From a virus, in IMG/VR virus record IMGVR_UViG_3300026488_000013, positions 1-64,000 of that record: a DNA stretch of 64,000 nucleotides; one strand, given 5' to 3'. Positions 15,988 through 24,048 of this stretch are shown piece by piece (positions within the stretch are counted from its first letter, which is position 1; each line of letters begins with the position of its first letter). The position numbers were made by a program, and so were the translations under genes. The notes beneath the pieces are model-generated. The model saw nothing but the letters and a program-made list of their open reading frames with translations. It did no database searches and was not told where the DNA came from.

Positions 15988-17379
15988 ATGAACTTTATAA
16001 ATGTGGTAAGGAAAAAGAAATTTGAAGATTATCAAAAATACCACAATGGAAAGATTACGATAGAAAATTTTAGAGAGCATGATTATAGAAGAATGGATGA
16101 ATATATTGTAAATGTGTTTGAAGATTTCCAAAATTTAACCTTAAATGGCGGCGGAAGAACGATAGAATTTGAAATAATGGATTGGTGGAAATCGGATAAA
16201 TATTTTAGCCCATATGTGGATAAAACAGTAGTGGTTGAGTATGTCATAAAAGCTAATATCAAAACCAAATCACCCAAGACTGGAGAAATAAAATCTAATA
16301 ATGAAGCTACTCTTAAAATATTGGTTCCCAAATTAATGAATAAAAAATTATTTTATCTCTATGATAACATTTATATTCCAGTATTATATATGTTCGACAA
16401 TTTTGTCCGGATATATAAGAAAGGAATAAGAATAGATTTACCATTATACGGAATAAATTTAGATTTTGAGTCTAACAAGGTAACTTTACGGAATACAAAA
16501 TATAACCGCCCGCTAAATTTGACGGTATTTTTATACTTCATATTCGATGCTCATAAAAGCGAAAAAAACTATAGAATTTTTAAAAAAATAATGTTTAAAA
16601 ATTATGCAAAATATATAAATAACTCTAAGAAAGTTTCGCAACTTATAAGAAATTTTGATAAAAATTTAAATAAATGGGTCGAAAATGAAATAGAATATTT
16701 CAGATATTATTATATGATGAATTATCTTTGGATGGTAGATGAAGATTTGAAAATATTTGACGTAAAAATGGATTTTGGGAAAATGTTGAAAAAAATAATA
16801 GATACTTATCTATTAGGTTTTAGGATAAATAAGGAGTCGTTATATAGCGAGCTCCCTAAAGACATTGTTGATGGTGGGATTAAAAAAATACTTTTTTATC
16901 TAATTAAAAATTACATAATTACGGATGAAGATATAAATCAAGATTTTATAAACAATGTTAATTTGAAAAATAGAAGAATATTGTTTCTGGAAAATATGGT
17001 GCGTCCGCTTTATTGGAACTTGTTAAGATATATAAACGCTGTGAGCAGAGATACTAAATACGGATTTGAAATAGCGGATATAATTTATGATGGAAGCATT
17101 GTAAATGAATTCGTTTCTTCTCAGATAAAAAGATACAAAGGAAAATACTTATGGGATTTTCCTACCCCATATTGTGGTGTGCGAGCAGCCCAAATATTAA
17201 ATTATGATGGGGACGAAGATAAAATAAATTTAGATACAAGATTATTGCATGATTCTCAGTATAACATAATATGTCCTATTGCTACATCCAGTTCGCACCC
17301 GGGAATAGTTTTACATACTGTGCCGGAAACACCCCTAGATAAATATGGCCATTTTGTGGAAAAATTTGAAAAATATTAA
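15988..17379 (+). CDS. Probable RNA polymerase beta subunit, N-terminal part
   Basis: 463 residues. The C-terminal 45 residues align by eye with the conserved beta segment around the rifampicin pocket and fork: RLLHDSQYNIICPIATSSSHPGIV followed by LDKYGHFVEKF. The bacterial pattern is [23 protein letters not shown] then NEYGFIETP. Upstream, VRPLYWNLLRYINAVSRDTKYG and FVSSQIKRYKGKYLWDF fit the region before it. The N-terminal 350 residues are divergent, as in phiKZ/AR9 beta-N proteins. It would need a separate beta C-terminal subunit, not present in this window. A TATGGATAAT motif precedes the ATG by a few bases. The call depends on the C-terminal block; a non-RNAP protein is the alternative. 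Confidence 0.6.
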   Translation: MNFINVVRKKKFEDYQKYHNGKITIENFREHDYRRMDEYIVNVFEDFQNLTLNGGGRTIEFEIMDWWKSDKYFSPYVDKTVVVEYVIKANIKTKSPKTGEIKSNNEATLKILVPKLMNKKLFYLYDNIYIPVLYMFDNFVRIYKKGIRIDLPLYGINLDFESNKVTLRNTKYNRPLNLTVFLYFIFDAHKSEKNYRIFKKIMFKNYAKYINNSKKVSQLIRNFDKNLNKWVENEIEYFRYYYMMNYLWMVDEDLKIFDVKMDFGKMLKKIIDTYLLGFRINKESLYSELPKDIVDGGIKKILFYLIKNYIITDEDINQDFINNVNLKNRRILFLENMVRPLYWNLLRYINAVSRDTKYGFEIADIIYDGSIVNEFVSSQIKRYKGKYLWDFPTPYCGVRAAQILNYDGDEDKINLDTRLLHDSQYNIICPIATSSSHPGIVLHTVPETPLDKYGHFVEKFEKY

Positions 17380-17436
17380 TTAGGCATATATAAACGTTTC
17401 CTTCCATATTAATTTTTGAAAGTTAAAGAAAAAGAA

Positions 17437-17446
17437 TATGGATAAT
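17437..17446 (+). promoter_or_regulatory. Putative phage promoter motif TATGGATAAT
   Basis: Perfect match, 8 bases before the ATG at 17455. Confidence 0.5.
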
Positions 17447-17454
17447 TAAAAAGT

Positions 17455-17661
17455 ATGAGGAAAAATGAGGTTTTTATGAGCTTGTGGGAAGCGATTGAAG
17501 ACTATTGTGAACGACATAATGCTCATCCATATGAGGTGAAATACATTATTCATAAAAAACCATGGTTCGATGGCGATACATACCAAATAAAAATTGGAAT
17601 AGAAAAAGACGGAGAAATATTCCTCCAAGATATAGAATATTATGAAGTTGAAGAGATTTGA
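17455..17661 (+). CDS. Small hypothetical protein, 68 aa
   Basis: Acidic soluble protein with a short N-terminal helix (SLWEAIEDYCERHN) and a beta-rich remainder (KYIIHKKPWFDGDTYQIKIGIEKDGEIFLQDIEYYEVEEI). I do not recognise it. Support for it being real: the promoter-like motif directly upstream, sensible composition, and position after the beta-N gene on the same strand. A weak T-rich hairpin (AGAG...CTCT then TTTTTT) follows its stop codon and may terminate transcription. Confidence 0.55.
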   Translation: MRKNEVFMSLWEAIEDYCERHNAHPYEVKYIIHKKPWFDGDTYQIKIGIEKDGEIFLQDIEYYEVEEI

Positions 17662-17807
17662 TTCTCTCTTTTTTATTTTTTAATATAACATAACGAAAAA
17701 AGAAATAACTTTAATTAAACTAAATGTAAAAGTATATAAAAGTTCGGCAAGTATGGTTGGCTCGGTCAAAAGAAATTCTGCAGATAAGTTGTCAAATTCA
17801 TTGGTAA

Positions 17808-18149
17808 TTATTTTTTATTTATCGATTGTGTTTTTTTGTGTTTATAAATTTTATATCCAATATATGTCAAAAAACCTAATATTGATAGTGTTGCTATCAA
17901 TATTAAATTGTTATTATAGTTCCTTTCGTTGTCTTTTTCACTATTTGTTGAATTATTAGTGTTTCCAGTAGTTCCCTTTGCATGCATATGATGTATAGCT
18001 ATGTTTTTATTGTTATCGTATGATATGTTTTCTTCTGTTATATGAGTATGATAGCTATGGTGACTATGGTGTCCGCCGTGTCCACCTTTTGCATAAGTAA
18101 TACCTATACATATGGAAAATAATGTTGCAACAACTGTCAATTTTTTCAT
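17808..18149 (-). CDS. Histidine-rich membrane-anchored protein with signal peptide, 113 aa
   Basis: Residues 1-20 are a clear Sec signal peptide (MKK, hydrophobic core, cleavage after TYA). A His cluster follows, with about ten histidines between residues 24 and 56 (GHGGHHSHHSYHTH, IHHMH), then a Ser/Asn/Thr linker. A transmembrane helix (about 81-99, NLILIATLSILGFLTYIGY) and a basic tail complete it. It would sit in the envelope with the His-rich part outside the cytoplasm, probably binding Zn, Ni or Cu. This is unusual for a phage. Possible roles are metal capture, superinfection exclusion or lysis control. The plus-strand reading frame over the same bases (17753-17959) looks like a shadow. 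Confidence 0.65.
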   Translation of the reverse strand: MKKLTVVATLFSICIGITYAKGGHGGHHSHHSYHTHITEENISYDNNKNIAIHHMHAKGTTGNTNNSTNSEKDNERNYNNNLILIATLSILGFLTYIGYKIYKHKKTQSINKK

Positions 18150-18226
18150 GCCTATCTCATATATATAAAAAAACGCATTAATATTAAATTTCTCTATTTA
18201 ATAATCTTCTAAAATCTTCTTCTGAA

Positions 18227-18550
18227 TTTATAGAAAATCTGCGGGGTAAAACCCCATATCTATGATGCGAGGATATAGCCTGCCCCACCGTTAGGCGGTG
18301 GACAAATTTGAAATTTTACATATAATTAAAATCTTAACATACCCGCCGATAGCGAGCCTAAATAACAAAAATAAGCCCGTTATACCACCGACCTAAGGCG
18401 GGTATGCAGGCTGAAAGTAGCTCCACTATCCCGCTGTATGGTGGGATAGGCAGGAGTAGGGGCGGTGTGAACCCGCCCGTGGTGGTAAGGCACCGCTTGG
18501 ACGGTGCAAACCCACCCGAAGCCTCGCATCATAGATGCGAGGCAGTTCAC
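18227..18550 (+). mobile_element. Structured RNA transposable element (HEARO/omega-RNA-like), copy 2
   Basis: A 324-base partner of 9602-9921 in the same orientation, with the same order of stems and invariant single-stranded blocks (GACAAATTTGAAATTTT, AAGTAGCTCCACTA, GTGGTGGTAAGGCACC, GTGCAAACCCACCCGAAGC). Stem bases covary between the copies. It ends CATAGATGCGAGGCAGTTCAC, 52 bases before the ATG of the next plus-strand gene. It has no reading frame of its own. Confidence 0.6.
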
Positions 18551-18602
18551 TTCCGGTCATATCAATTTTTCGACATAAAAATTTTATCTGAAAAAAACCG
18601 TT

Positions 18603-19265
18603 ATGGCACACTATTTAATTGGTGGAGTTAGCACTTTACACGCATCTAAGATTAAAGACATTTCTGACCTAATTGATGTTGATAAATATGGTTTTTATAA
18701 ATACAAAAACCATATTAAATTATATTTGGAGGACAAATATGCTAAAGGCGAGCCATTTTATTTAATTCCGTCTTTAACCAAGCTTAATTGTAGCAATAAT
18801 CTCGTTAAAATTTTTAATAAAAAAGTAAAATCTGGCACAGACGAATACAACATCGTTATATATGTATATAACATCGACAGAAATTTCATTGATAATTTTT
18901 ACAAAACTTATCTCACTTGTATTTATAAAACAATAGAAATTTTGCAAAGCAAATTAAATGATGAAAAGGTTATAAATTTATACCATGTTGTTGAAAATGC
19001 ATATAAATTTTTTATTCATCATATTGTTAACAACCGTAAATATCAATCAATAATATTGGATTATACTGATATGAATGCTTTTTCTATGGATGAAGATTAT
19101 AAGCTAAGAAGTGTTAAAGAGGAGTTTTGTAATCAACCCGGACACATCGAAAACTTAATATTGAAGTTAATAAAAGATTGTCAGGAAAAATATGATACGA
19201 TAGAAAATTTCGAGAAAAATACAAACATCTTATTTAAGTTTTTGTCTGGCCAGAGCAAACTATGA
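18603..19265 (+). CDS. Hypothetical protein, 220 aa
   Basis: I do not recognise the family. Mixed alpha/beta content with a tyrosine- and isoleucine-rich centre (EYNIVIYVYNIDRNFIDNFYKTYL) and a helical second half (KTIEILQSKLNDEKVINLYHVVENAYKFFIHHIV). It has one HH pair and no membrane segment. No ribosome site or promoter motif is clear upstream of the ATG; the structured element 18227-18550 ends 52 bases away and may provide the leader. A 25-codon frame overlapping its stop (ATGAG at about 19266) is too short to call. Confidence 0.6.
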   Translation: MAHYLIGGVSTLHASKIKDISDLIDVDKYGFYKYKNHIKLYLEDKYAKGEPFYLIPSLTKLNCSNNLVKIFNKKVKSGTDEYNIVIYVYNIDRNFIDNFYKTYLTCIYKTIEILQSKLNDEKVINLYHVVENAYKFFIHHIVNNRKYQSIILDYTDMNAFSMDEDYKLRSVKEEFCNQPGHIENLILKLIKDCQEKYDTIENFEKNTNILFKFLSGQSKL

Positions 19266-19491
19266 GATGATATTGAAAGAAATCATTACCAGTATTGATA
19301 AGATATACAAATTAATAGGTTATAGCATTAACGAAGTTATTTAATTGTTTTTGCTTTATAGAGAATTCTCAAAATGGAACTGGTTTAATGGGAGCGAGCC
19401 TATTTTCCCCAAAAATTTGATTGTTTTTTGCCACGAAGGTCTGAGAATGCATTAATAATCAGAATAAAAGAAAATAAAAAATAAAGTAAAT

Positions 19492-21246
19492 TCATAATAT
19501 AGACACAATATTATATTTGTCTTTTAAATTATCCAATATATCCTTCCAATATAAATACGTTTGTTCGTCATATTTTTTTATTTTCTCTATCATTTCTTCG
19601 CATTTTTCTATTATTTGTTCTTCGTTTATATCTCTAGTTTCCAACCACGCCTTATCTTTTAAAATGTTTAAATTTATTTTTAATATAGGAATTAAATCGT
19701 TTATTATTGTTTCTTTATTTTGAAAATCGGATTCAATATATTCTGTATAATCTTTTATAAAACCATATTCAATTATACTATCTGCTATTTTTAGTGGTTT
19801 GGGTCTTATGTTAAATTTTATATTTTTAATAGAGGAATCAATATTGCCCCATAATTCATCTGGTATTATGTCTATTACATATCTTAACAATTTTCTATAA
19901 TTTTTATTGTATTCTTCTTTTTCTTCTATGTATTCTTTAAGGTATTTATATAACTTCTCAATTTTTTCTATATGGTCTTCTATTTCGTGTTCAAATATTT
20001 CAGGATATGAATATTTTATTGCCTTTTCTTTATATTCACCTATTAAATCATATATATCTTTTCCTTCTATTGCATACTTAAATATATCCTTTACAGACAG
20101 TTTTATTTTTATTTCTATTTCTCTTATATTATAGGCTTTATATTCTTCTATTAACTGTAAATATCCCTTATAGTTCGTATATGCATATCTATCTCCTATA
20201 TCTGCGAAATATATATGCCCATCTATTTGAACATTTCCTATTTGGCGGCCTGCACGCCCCACTATTTGTATAAATTCTTTTTCTGTTAATAATCTTACAG
20301 TATTTCCATCGTATTTGTGCGTTTGTATAAATATTAGGTTTTCTATCGGGAAATTGGTTCCTGTGGTAAAGCTATCTGTTCCGATTATTAATTTTATTAG
20401 ATTTTTCTCCGCAAGAGTTATAGCTATTCTTTTTACTATGGTCGGAACTTTTGAATGTATCAAAACTATTCCTTTATCCAAATATTTTAAACTATCGAAT
20501 TTTTGTGTAACAAATTCTATATTCATGCCCAATATTTTTTCAATTTCCTTTATCTTATTATCTGGCAATCTATCTAATATATTACCAAATATTTCCATTA
20601 CACTATGCAATATTTTTCTATTGAATCCCACTATTGCAGTAATATGATTCGATTTTTTTATTATCTTAACAACATCATCTATATCTAATAATTCATCATG
20701 TAATTTTATTTTGTTTCCGATATTAGTATCGTCATACTCAATTATTTCCCACTCTCTATTTGATATTTTCTCTAGATATTTTTTAAAACTATCTGTTATT
20801 TTTATCGTTGCGCTTAACGCTACTATTGGATGGTTGTGTAATGTTTCTAAGTAGGCTAATGCCCTCTCAGGGGCGTCACCGATTATATGAAATTCGTCTA
20901 TTATTGTTAATTTTGATATATTTTGGTATTTATCCTTATATATCTCCTGAGTTGCAACTATAATAGGGCTATTTATTTTTATATCTTTATATTCCCCTGT
21001 TTCTATCCTAGGTTTTATTCCAAATATTTTTCTCATTTCATTAGCCTTTTGATACGTTAAAACCCTAAAGGGCGTAGTATATACTATAGGAGTAATATTG
21101 TATTTTAGTAATTTTTCTATTAGTTTATATACTATATACGATTTACCGGCCCCGGTAGGGGCAACTATTAGAATATTTTTATCATTTACTAAAGCTTCTT
21201 TTACCTTATTAAAAGCTTCTTTTTGCCAACCTCTTAGCTCTACCAT
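19492..21246 (-). CDS. SF2 helicase, Ski2/Hel308-like DExH type
   Basis: The start is placed at the ATG at 21246 (MVELRGWQKEAF). It follows a TATGGAAATAA promoter-like motif (21264-21254) by 7 bases, whereas the longer frame from 21315 begins inside a transposable-element remnant. Motifs run in order: Q-like GWQKEAF, Walker A APTGAGKS (near residue 30), TTPFRVLTYQ, DEFH (Walker B, DExH), and LSATI (motif III). GTDSFTTGTNFP (motif V) and QIVGRAGRQIG (motif VI) follow. The last 200 residues are helical, like the ratchet region of Ski2 helicases. It probably unwinds DNA or RNA at replication forks or during recombination. An IS-like remnant at its 5' end is the main oddity. Confidence 0.85.
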   Translation of the reverse strand: MVELRGWQKEAFNKVKEALVNDKNILIVAPTGAGKSYIVYKLIEKLLKYNITPIVYTTPFRVLTYQKANEMRKIFGIKPRIETGEYKDIKINSPIIVATQEIYKDKYQNISKLTIIDEFHIIGDAPERALAYLETLHNHPIVALSATIKITDSFKKYLEKISNREWEIIEYDDTNIGNKIKLHDELLDIDDVVKIIKKSNHITAIVGFNRKILHSVMEIFGNILDRLPDNKIKEIEKILGMNIEFVTQKFDSLKYLDKGIVLIHSKVPTIVKRIAITLAEKNLIKLIIGTDSFTTGTNFPIENLIFIQTHKYDGNTVRLLTEKEFIQIVGRAGRQIGNVQIDGHIYFADIGDRYAYTNYKGYLQLIEEYKAYNIREIEIKIKLSVKDIFKYAIEGKDIYDLIGEYKEKAIKYSYPEIFEHEIEDHIEKIEKLYKYLKEYIEEKEEYNKNYRKLLRYVIDIIPDELWGNIDSSIKNIKFNIRPKPLKIADSIIEYGFIKDYTEYIESDFQNKETIINDLIPILKINLNILKDKAWLETRDINEEQIIEKCEEMIEKIKKYDEQTYLYWKDILDNLKDKYNIVSIL

Positions 21247-21253
21247 GCTGGCG

Positions 21254-21264
21254 TTATTTCCATA
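21254..21264 (-). promoter_or_regulatory. Putative promoter motif TATGGAAATAA
   Basis: Variant of the recurrent motif, 7 bases before the preferred helicase ATG at 21246. Confidence 0.35.
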
Positions 21265-21296
21265 GAAATTGAAAGTCTTGTTAAAAATTGATTTGA

Positions 21297-21354
21297 GTAA
21301 ACTGCCCCGCATCATAGATACAGGGGTTTTAGCCCGCAGTTTTTCTATAAAAAG
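21297..21354 (-). mobile_element. Minimal remnant of the structured element (left end joined to right end)
   Basis: On the minus strand, TTTTTATAGAAAAACTGCGG matches the left end of the 320-base elements. It runs straight into CTATGATGCGGGGCAGTT, which matches their right end. All interior stems are missing. This looks like an internal deletion or an excision product, and it lies just before the helicase gene. Confidence 0.55.
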
Positions 21355-21390
21355 TTCTTCTAATTGTTAATTTATTTTTCTACTAATTGA

Positions 21391-21400
21391 TACAGATAAT
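21391..21400 (+). promoter_or_regulatory. Putative promoter motif TACAGATAAT
   Basis: One mismatch to TAYGGATAAT; 8 bases before the ATG at 21409. Confidence 0.4.
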
Positions 21401-21408
21401 GAAATTAC

Positions 21409-21936
21409 ATGATTGTGAAAGCAATTTGGGAAATTGTTACCGATGAACTCAAAAACATATTGCCGGAAGAGCCATTTGATAATTTTAAATATATAAACAT
21501 CCACTATAAAAAAATCTTTGACTATTCTACCGATATAGAATTTGATATAATCCTCAGTAGGAACGAAATTAAATATTTGAAATTGAAATATTTAGATTAT
21601 TCATATCCAGGAACCAACCTCAATATTGAGGTATATACACCAAAAACAACCATTAGAAACGATATAAAGATTTTATATGAAGTGTATTATACATTCATAG
21701 ATTCGAAGAAGATAGATGTTGAAGTGATGGATTTGCAAATAAATGGAAGAACATATTATAAAGGAAAAATTGAAAGAAAATCTCGTAATAGGATTTATAG
21801 ACAGACATATTTAAATCATTGTATTAAAAAAATATATGATGTAAGTAGGGAGGATTTCAATTACACAATATCTAAAATAACAGACAAAATATTACAATTA
21901 ATTATAAACAATGTTAATAAATGTTTTATAATGTAA
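21409..21936 (+). CDS. Hypothetical protein, 175 aa
   Basis: I do not recognise it. It has a helical start (MIVKAIWEIVTDELKNILPEEPFDNFKY) and a beta-rich middle (EFDIILSRNEIKYLKLKYLDY; NIEVYTPKTTIRNDIKILYEVYY). A basic patch (GKIERKSRNRIYRQTY) is followed by a C-terminal helix. The basic patch could contact nucleic acid. There is no metal cluster or membrane segment. It is the first of several short plus-strand genes (21409 to 26658), each with its own promoter-like motif, which is a typical layout for early accessory genes. Confidence 0.6.
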   Translation: MIVKAIWEIVTDELKNILPEEPFDNFKYINIHYKKIFDYSTDIEFDIILSRNEIKYLKLKYLDYSYPGTNLNIEVYTPKTTIRNDIKILYEVYYTFIDSKKIDVEVMDLQINGRTYYKGKIERKSRNRIYRQTYLNHCIKKIYDVSREDFNYTISKITDKILQLIINNVNKCFIM

Positions 21937-21980
21937 CTTTTTAACTCTATATTTTATTTTAAATATTCACCTAATATTTA

Positions 21981-21990
21981 TATAGATAAT
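21981..21990 (+). promoter_or_regulatory. Putative promoter motif TATAGATAAT
   Basis: One mismatch to TAYGGATAAT; 8 bases before the ATG at 21999. Confidence 0.4.
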
Positions 21991-21998
21991 ACATAAGT

Positions 21999-22208
21999 AT
22001 GGTGAAATTAATTATCCTAATAATAGGTGCAATATTAATTACACTCATATGGAAAGGGCCGGATTATCTGAAGGAAATAAGAAAGGAAAAAGAGTTTAAA
22101 TTATTTACAATGGTTTTGCCTGCAGATTGTCAATTTAAAGAGATAAGAATTGGCAATAGATACAAAATAACAAAAGAACAAAAAGAAGAAAAAGAAGAAA
22201 CGAAATGA
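21999..22208 (+). CDS. Small single-pass membrane protein, 69 aa
   Basis: One N-terminal membrane helix (residues 3-18, KLIILIIGAILITLIW). It is followed by a charged cytoplasmic-type tail rich in Lys and Glu (KEIRKEKEFK; KEQKEEKEETK) with one cysteine in PADCQF. No family is recognised. Small membrane proteins of this type in phages include superinfection-exclusion and holin-like proteins, but a single helix with a long charged tail does not identify either. Confidence 0.55.
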   Translation: MVKLIILIIGAILITLIWKGPDYLKEIRKEKEFKLFTMVLPADCQFKEIRIGNRYKITKEQKEEKEETK

Positions 22209-22407
22209 AATGAAAAATAAAAATAAAAATAATCATTCATTCATTTTCAGCTTATTTTTTATTTTGTCGTTTCAATAATTACGTGCAAATTTATCTTGAT
22301 ATTTAATAATAAAAATTACATTAACCTATTATTAATTATTAACAAAATACAAAAATATAAAACAATAATTTTTATTCCCAATTTTAATAAATTGGAAAAG
22401 AAAATAT

Positions 22408-22797
22408 TTATAAATTCTCAACCCAAAATCCTCTCCATTTATTTTCATATAAGTCATACTCTGCTTTAAATACTCTATAATCTTCATAATAACCTCCGCC
22501 AAATTTCACATTTTTATCATATCTTGTATCTATCTCCAGTATTCCTTGAAACCATATATAGGGCTCTTCTGTTATTTCATCTATTCTTCTATCCAACTCT
22601 ACCCATCCACCCAGATTTATTTCTATATCTTCATTTTTACGACATAATTTTATTATTACTTCTTTACCTATTATATCTTCACCTTCGTCAATTATCTCTT
22701 CTCCGGTTAGTTCTATTTCATATTTTTCTTCTAGTTTTTCTATAGCTTTTTCTAACAATTCTATGGCTTTGTCTAAACCTAAAACTTTCTCTTCCAT
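22408..22797 (-). CDS. Hypothetical acidic protein, 129 aa
   Basis: Helical acidic N-terminus (LDKAIELLEKAIEKLEEKYEIELTG), then a beta-rich domain with aromatic residues (NLGGWVELDRRIDE; EPYIWFQGILEID; YEDYRVFKAEYDLYENKWRGFWVENL). I do not recognise it. It is isolated between plus-strand genes, and 200 bases of empty AT-rich DNA separate it from the gene at 21999. ATTTTCCATA about 11 bases upstream is a partial match to the promoter motif on its strand. Confidence 0.55.
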   Translation of the reverse strand: MEEKVLGLDKAIELLEKAIEKLEEKYEIELTGEEIIDEGEDIIGKEVIIKLCRKNEDIEINLGGWVELDRRIDEITEEPYIWFQGILEIDTRYDKNVKFGGGYYEDYRVFKAEYDLYENKWRGFWVENL

Positions 22798-22897
22798 AAT
22801 TCCTTATTTTCCATATATAAAGCTAAAATATTAAATTAACTAACTATTGGAAACTATTTTTTTACATTTTATGTTGAAGTATGGTTAAAGAATAAAC

Positions 22898-23338
22898 ATG
22901 AAAAAGGAGTATTACCTCTATTGTAAGAAATGTAACAAAATATATCCTATTAAAGATTTTAAAATAGAATCGAGTTTAGATATTAGAATAATTCAATTGA
23001 TAGATGCCGAATATATATCTAAAACAGATATTAATGAGAATGGTTATAATATTATAACAGATTATGTGCAAAATTTTGGCGATATAAAAGAGGAGATATT
23101 AGAAGAAATATTGCATGAACAGCATTTCTTTAAATGTAAGAAATGCAGCACGACAGCAGCAGAAATAGAATACGATGGGTATGGTATAACATTTGAAGAC
23201 GCAACAATAGTAGTAATACCAGATATTAAGAAGATATACATTGGCACTGAATACGAAATATATTTGAAAAACAATGGATTATATGACAAAGTTATACAAA
23301 AATTAGAAGAAGAATTTAAAGGATACGAAATATCTTGA
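22898..23338 (+). CDS. Zinc-ribbon protein, 146 aa (paralogue of 34789-35211)
   Basis: Two CxxC pairs, CKKC at about residue 9 and CKKC at about 84, can form one zinc ribbon whose halves are separated by 70 residues. The second half is beta-rich (ATIVVIPDIKKIYIGTEYEIYL). The layout (CxxC near the start, an acidic insert, a second CxxC, then DATIVV...IPKLL-like beta strands) is shared with the minus-strand protein at 34789-35211, so I consider them paralogues. The function is unknown. TATGGTTAAA near 22880 resembles the promoter motif. Confidence 0.6.
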   Translation: MKKEYYLYCKKCNKIYPIKDFKIESSLDIRIIQLIDAEYISKTDINENGYNIITDYVQNFGDIKEEILEEILHEQHFFKCKKCSTTAAEIEYDGYGITFEDATIVVIPDIKKIYIGTEYEIYLKNNGLYDKVIQKLEEEFKGYEIS

Positions 23339-23393
23339 AAAATAACACTTTTTCTGTAGTTTATTCTGACTTCTTATTTTTTTTATTCACAAT

Positions 23394-23403
23394 TACGGAT
23401 ATT
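23394..23403 (+). promoter_or_regulatory. Putative promoter motif TACGGATATT
   Basis: One mismatch to TAYGGATAAT; 8 bases before the ATG at 23412. Confidence 0.4.
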
Positions 23404-23411
23404 AGAATGAT

Positions 23412-24017
23412 ATGAAGCACTTAAATTTTGTTAAAAAGAATGAGAAAAATTTTGTAAATATCTTCTTGAATGGAGAGAACGGCTTTTATACTGAAACGTT
23501 AAATGTCAAAACAGATGATTTTGTAACTTTAAGAATATTTAATGAAACACGATATGTTGAAGAGTTTCCTAAATATTTAACTATAGGCGGTTATGTAGAA
23601 TTTTATAAAAATTATTTTAAATACATAAAATACAAAAACACAAAACCTGAAATAAAGAAAAAATACTATTCTATAGTGAAAGAAAAAGAAATTTACAAAG
23701 ATATAATAGATAGTCTGATAAATTTCATGGAAAGCATAATTAAAGGAAATAACAAAGTGCTTTATATAAAACATAATAAAAAAGAAAATACAATAGAAAC
23801 ATTAGACGGGAGAAAATTACGAAAGCTGCTAACAAATGACGAAATAACATTAAAAAGAACAGCAGCCGAAGCGGGATATAAGAATAAAGTATCTTTGATA
23901 AATCAGATTTACAAATATGATAGTATTGAAGATTTCATAACTAACGAAAAATATAAACCAGTAGGATTAATAGTAAGAAACAGATTAGAATATATCCCAA
24001 TTATATTAGTTACTTAA
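23412..24017 (+). CDS. Hypothetical protein, 201 aa
   Basis: Not recognised. Beta-rich N-terminal part (NFVNIFLNGENGFYTETLNV; DDFVTLRIFNETRYVEEF) and a Tyr/Lys-rich middle (YKNYFKYIKYKNTKPEIKKKYY). A C-terminal region (RTAAEAGYKNKVSLINQIYKYDSIEDF) has the feel of a small helical DNA-binding segment, but the match is not specific. A promoter-like motif directly precedes it. It converges on the PAAR gene 31 bases downstream. Confidence 0.55.
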   Translation: MKHLNFVKKNEKNFVNIFLNGENGFYTETLNVKTDDFVTLRIFNETRYVEEFPKYLTIGGYVEFYKNYFKYIKYKNTKPEIKKKYYSIVKEKEIYKDIIDSLINFMESIIKGNNKVLYIKHNKKENTIETLDGRKLRKLLTNDEITLKRTAAEAGYKNKVSLINQIYKYDSIEDFITNEKYKPVGLIVRNRLEYIPIILVT

Positions 24018-24048
24018 CTTTTATCTTTAATATCTTTATTTTTCTTTT

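Noticed and set aside
17753-17959. Plus-strand 68-codon hydrophobic frame
   Set aside because: It is the antisense of the signal-peptide/His-rich gene's membrane helix; it lacks a ribosome site and promoter motif, and the minus frame has clear topology signals.
18404-18631. Reading frames on both strands inside the structured element
   Set aside because: They arise from GC-rich repeat stems, have no ribosome site and differ between the two copies; the covarying stems argue for RNA, not protein.
20315-20647. Plus-strand frames of 70-110 codons under the helicase and other large minus genes
   Set aside because: Shadows of real genes: Phe/Ser/Ile-rich antisense composition, no ribosome sites, no conserved motifs.
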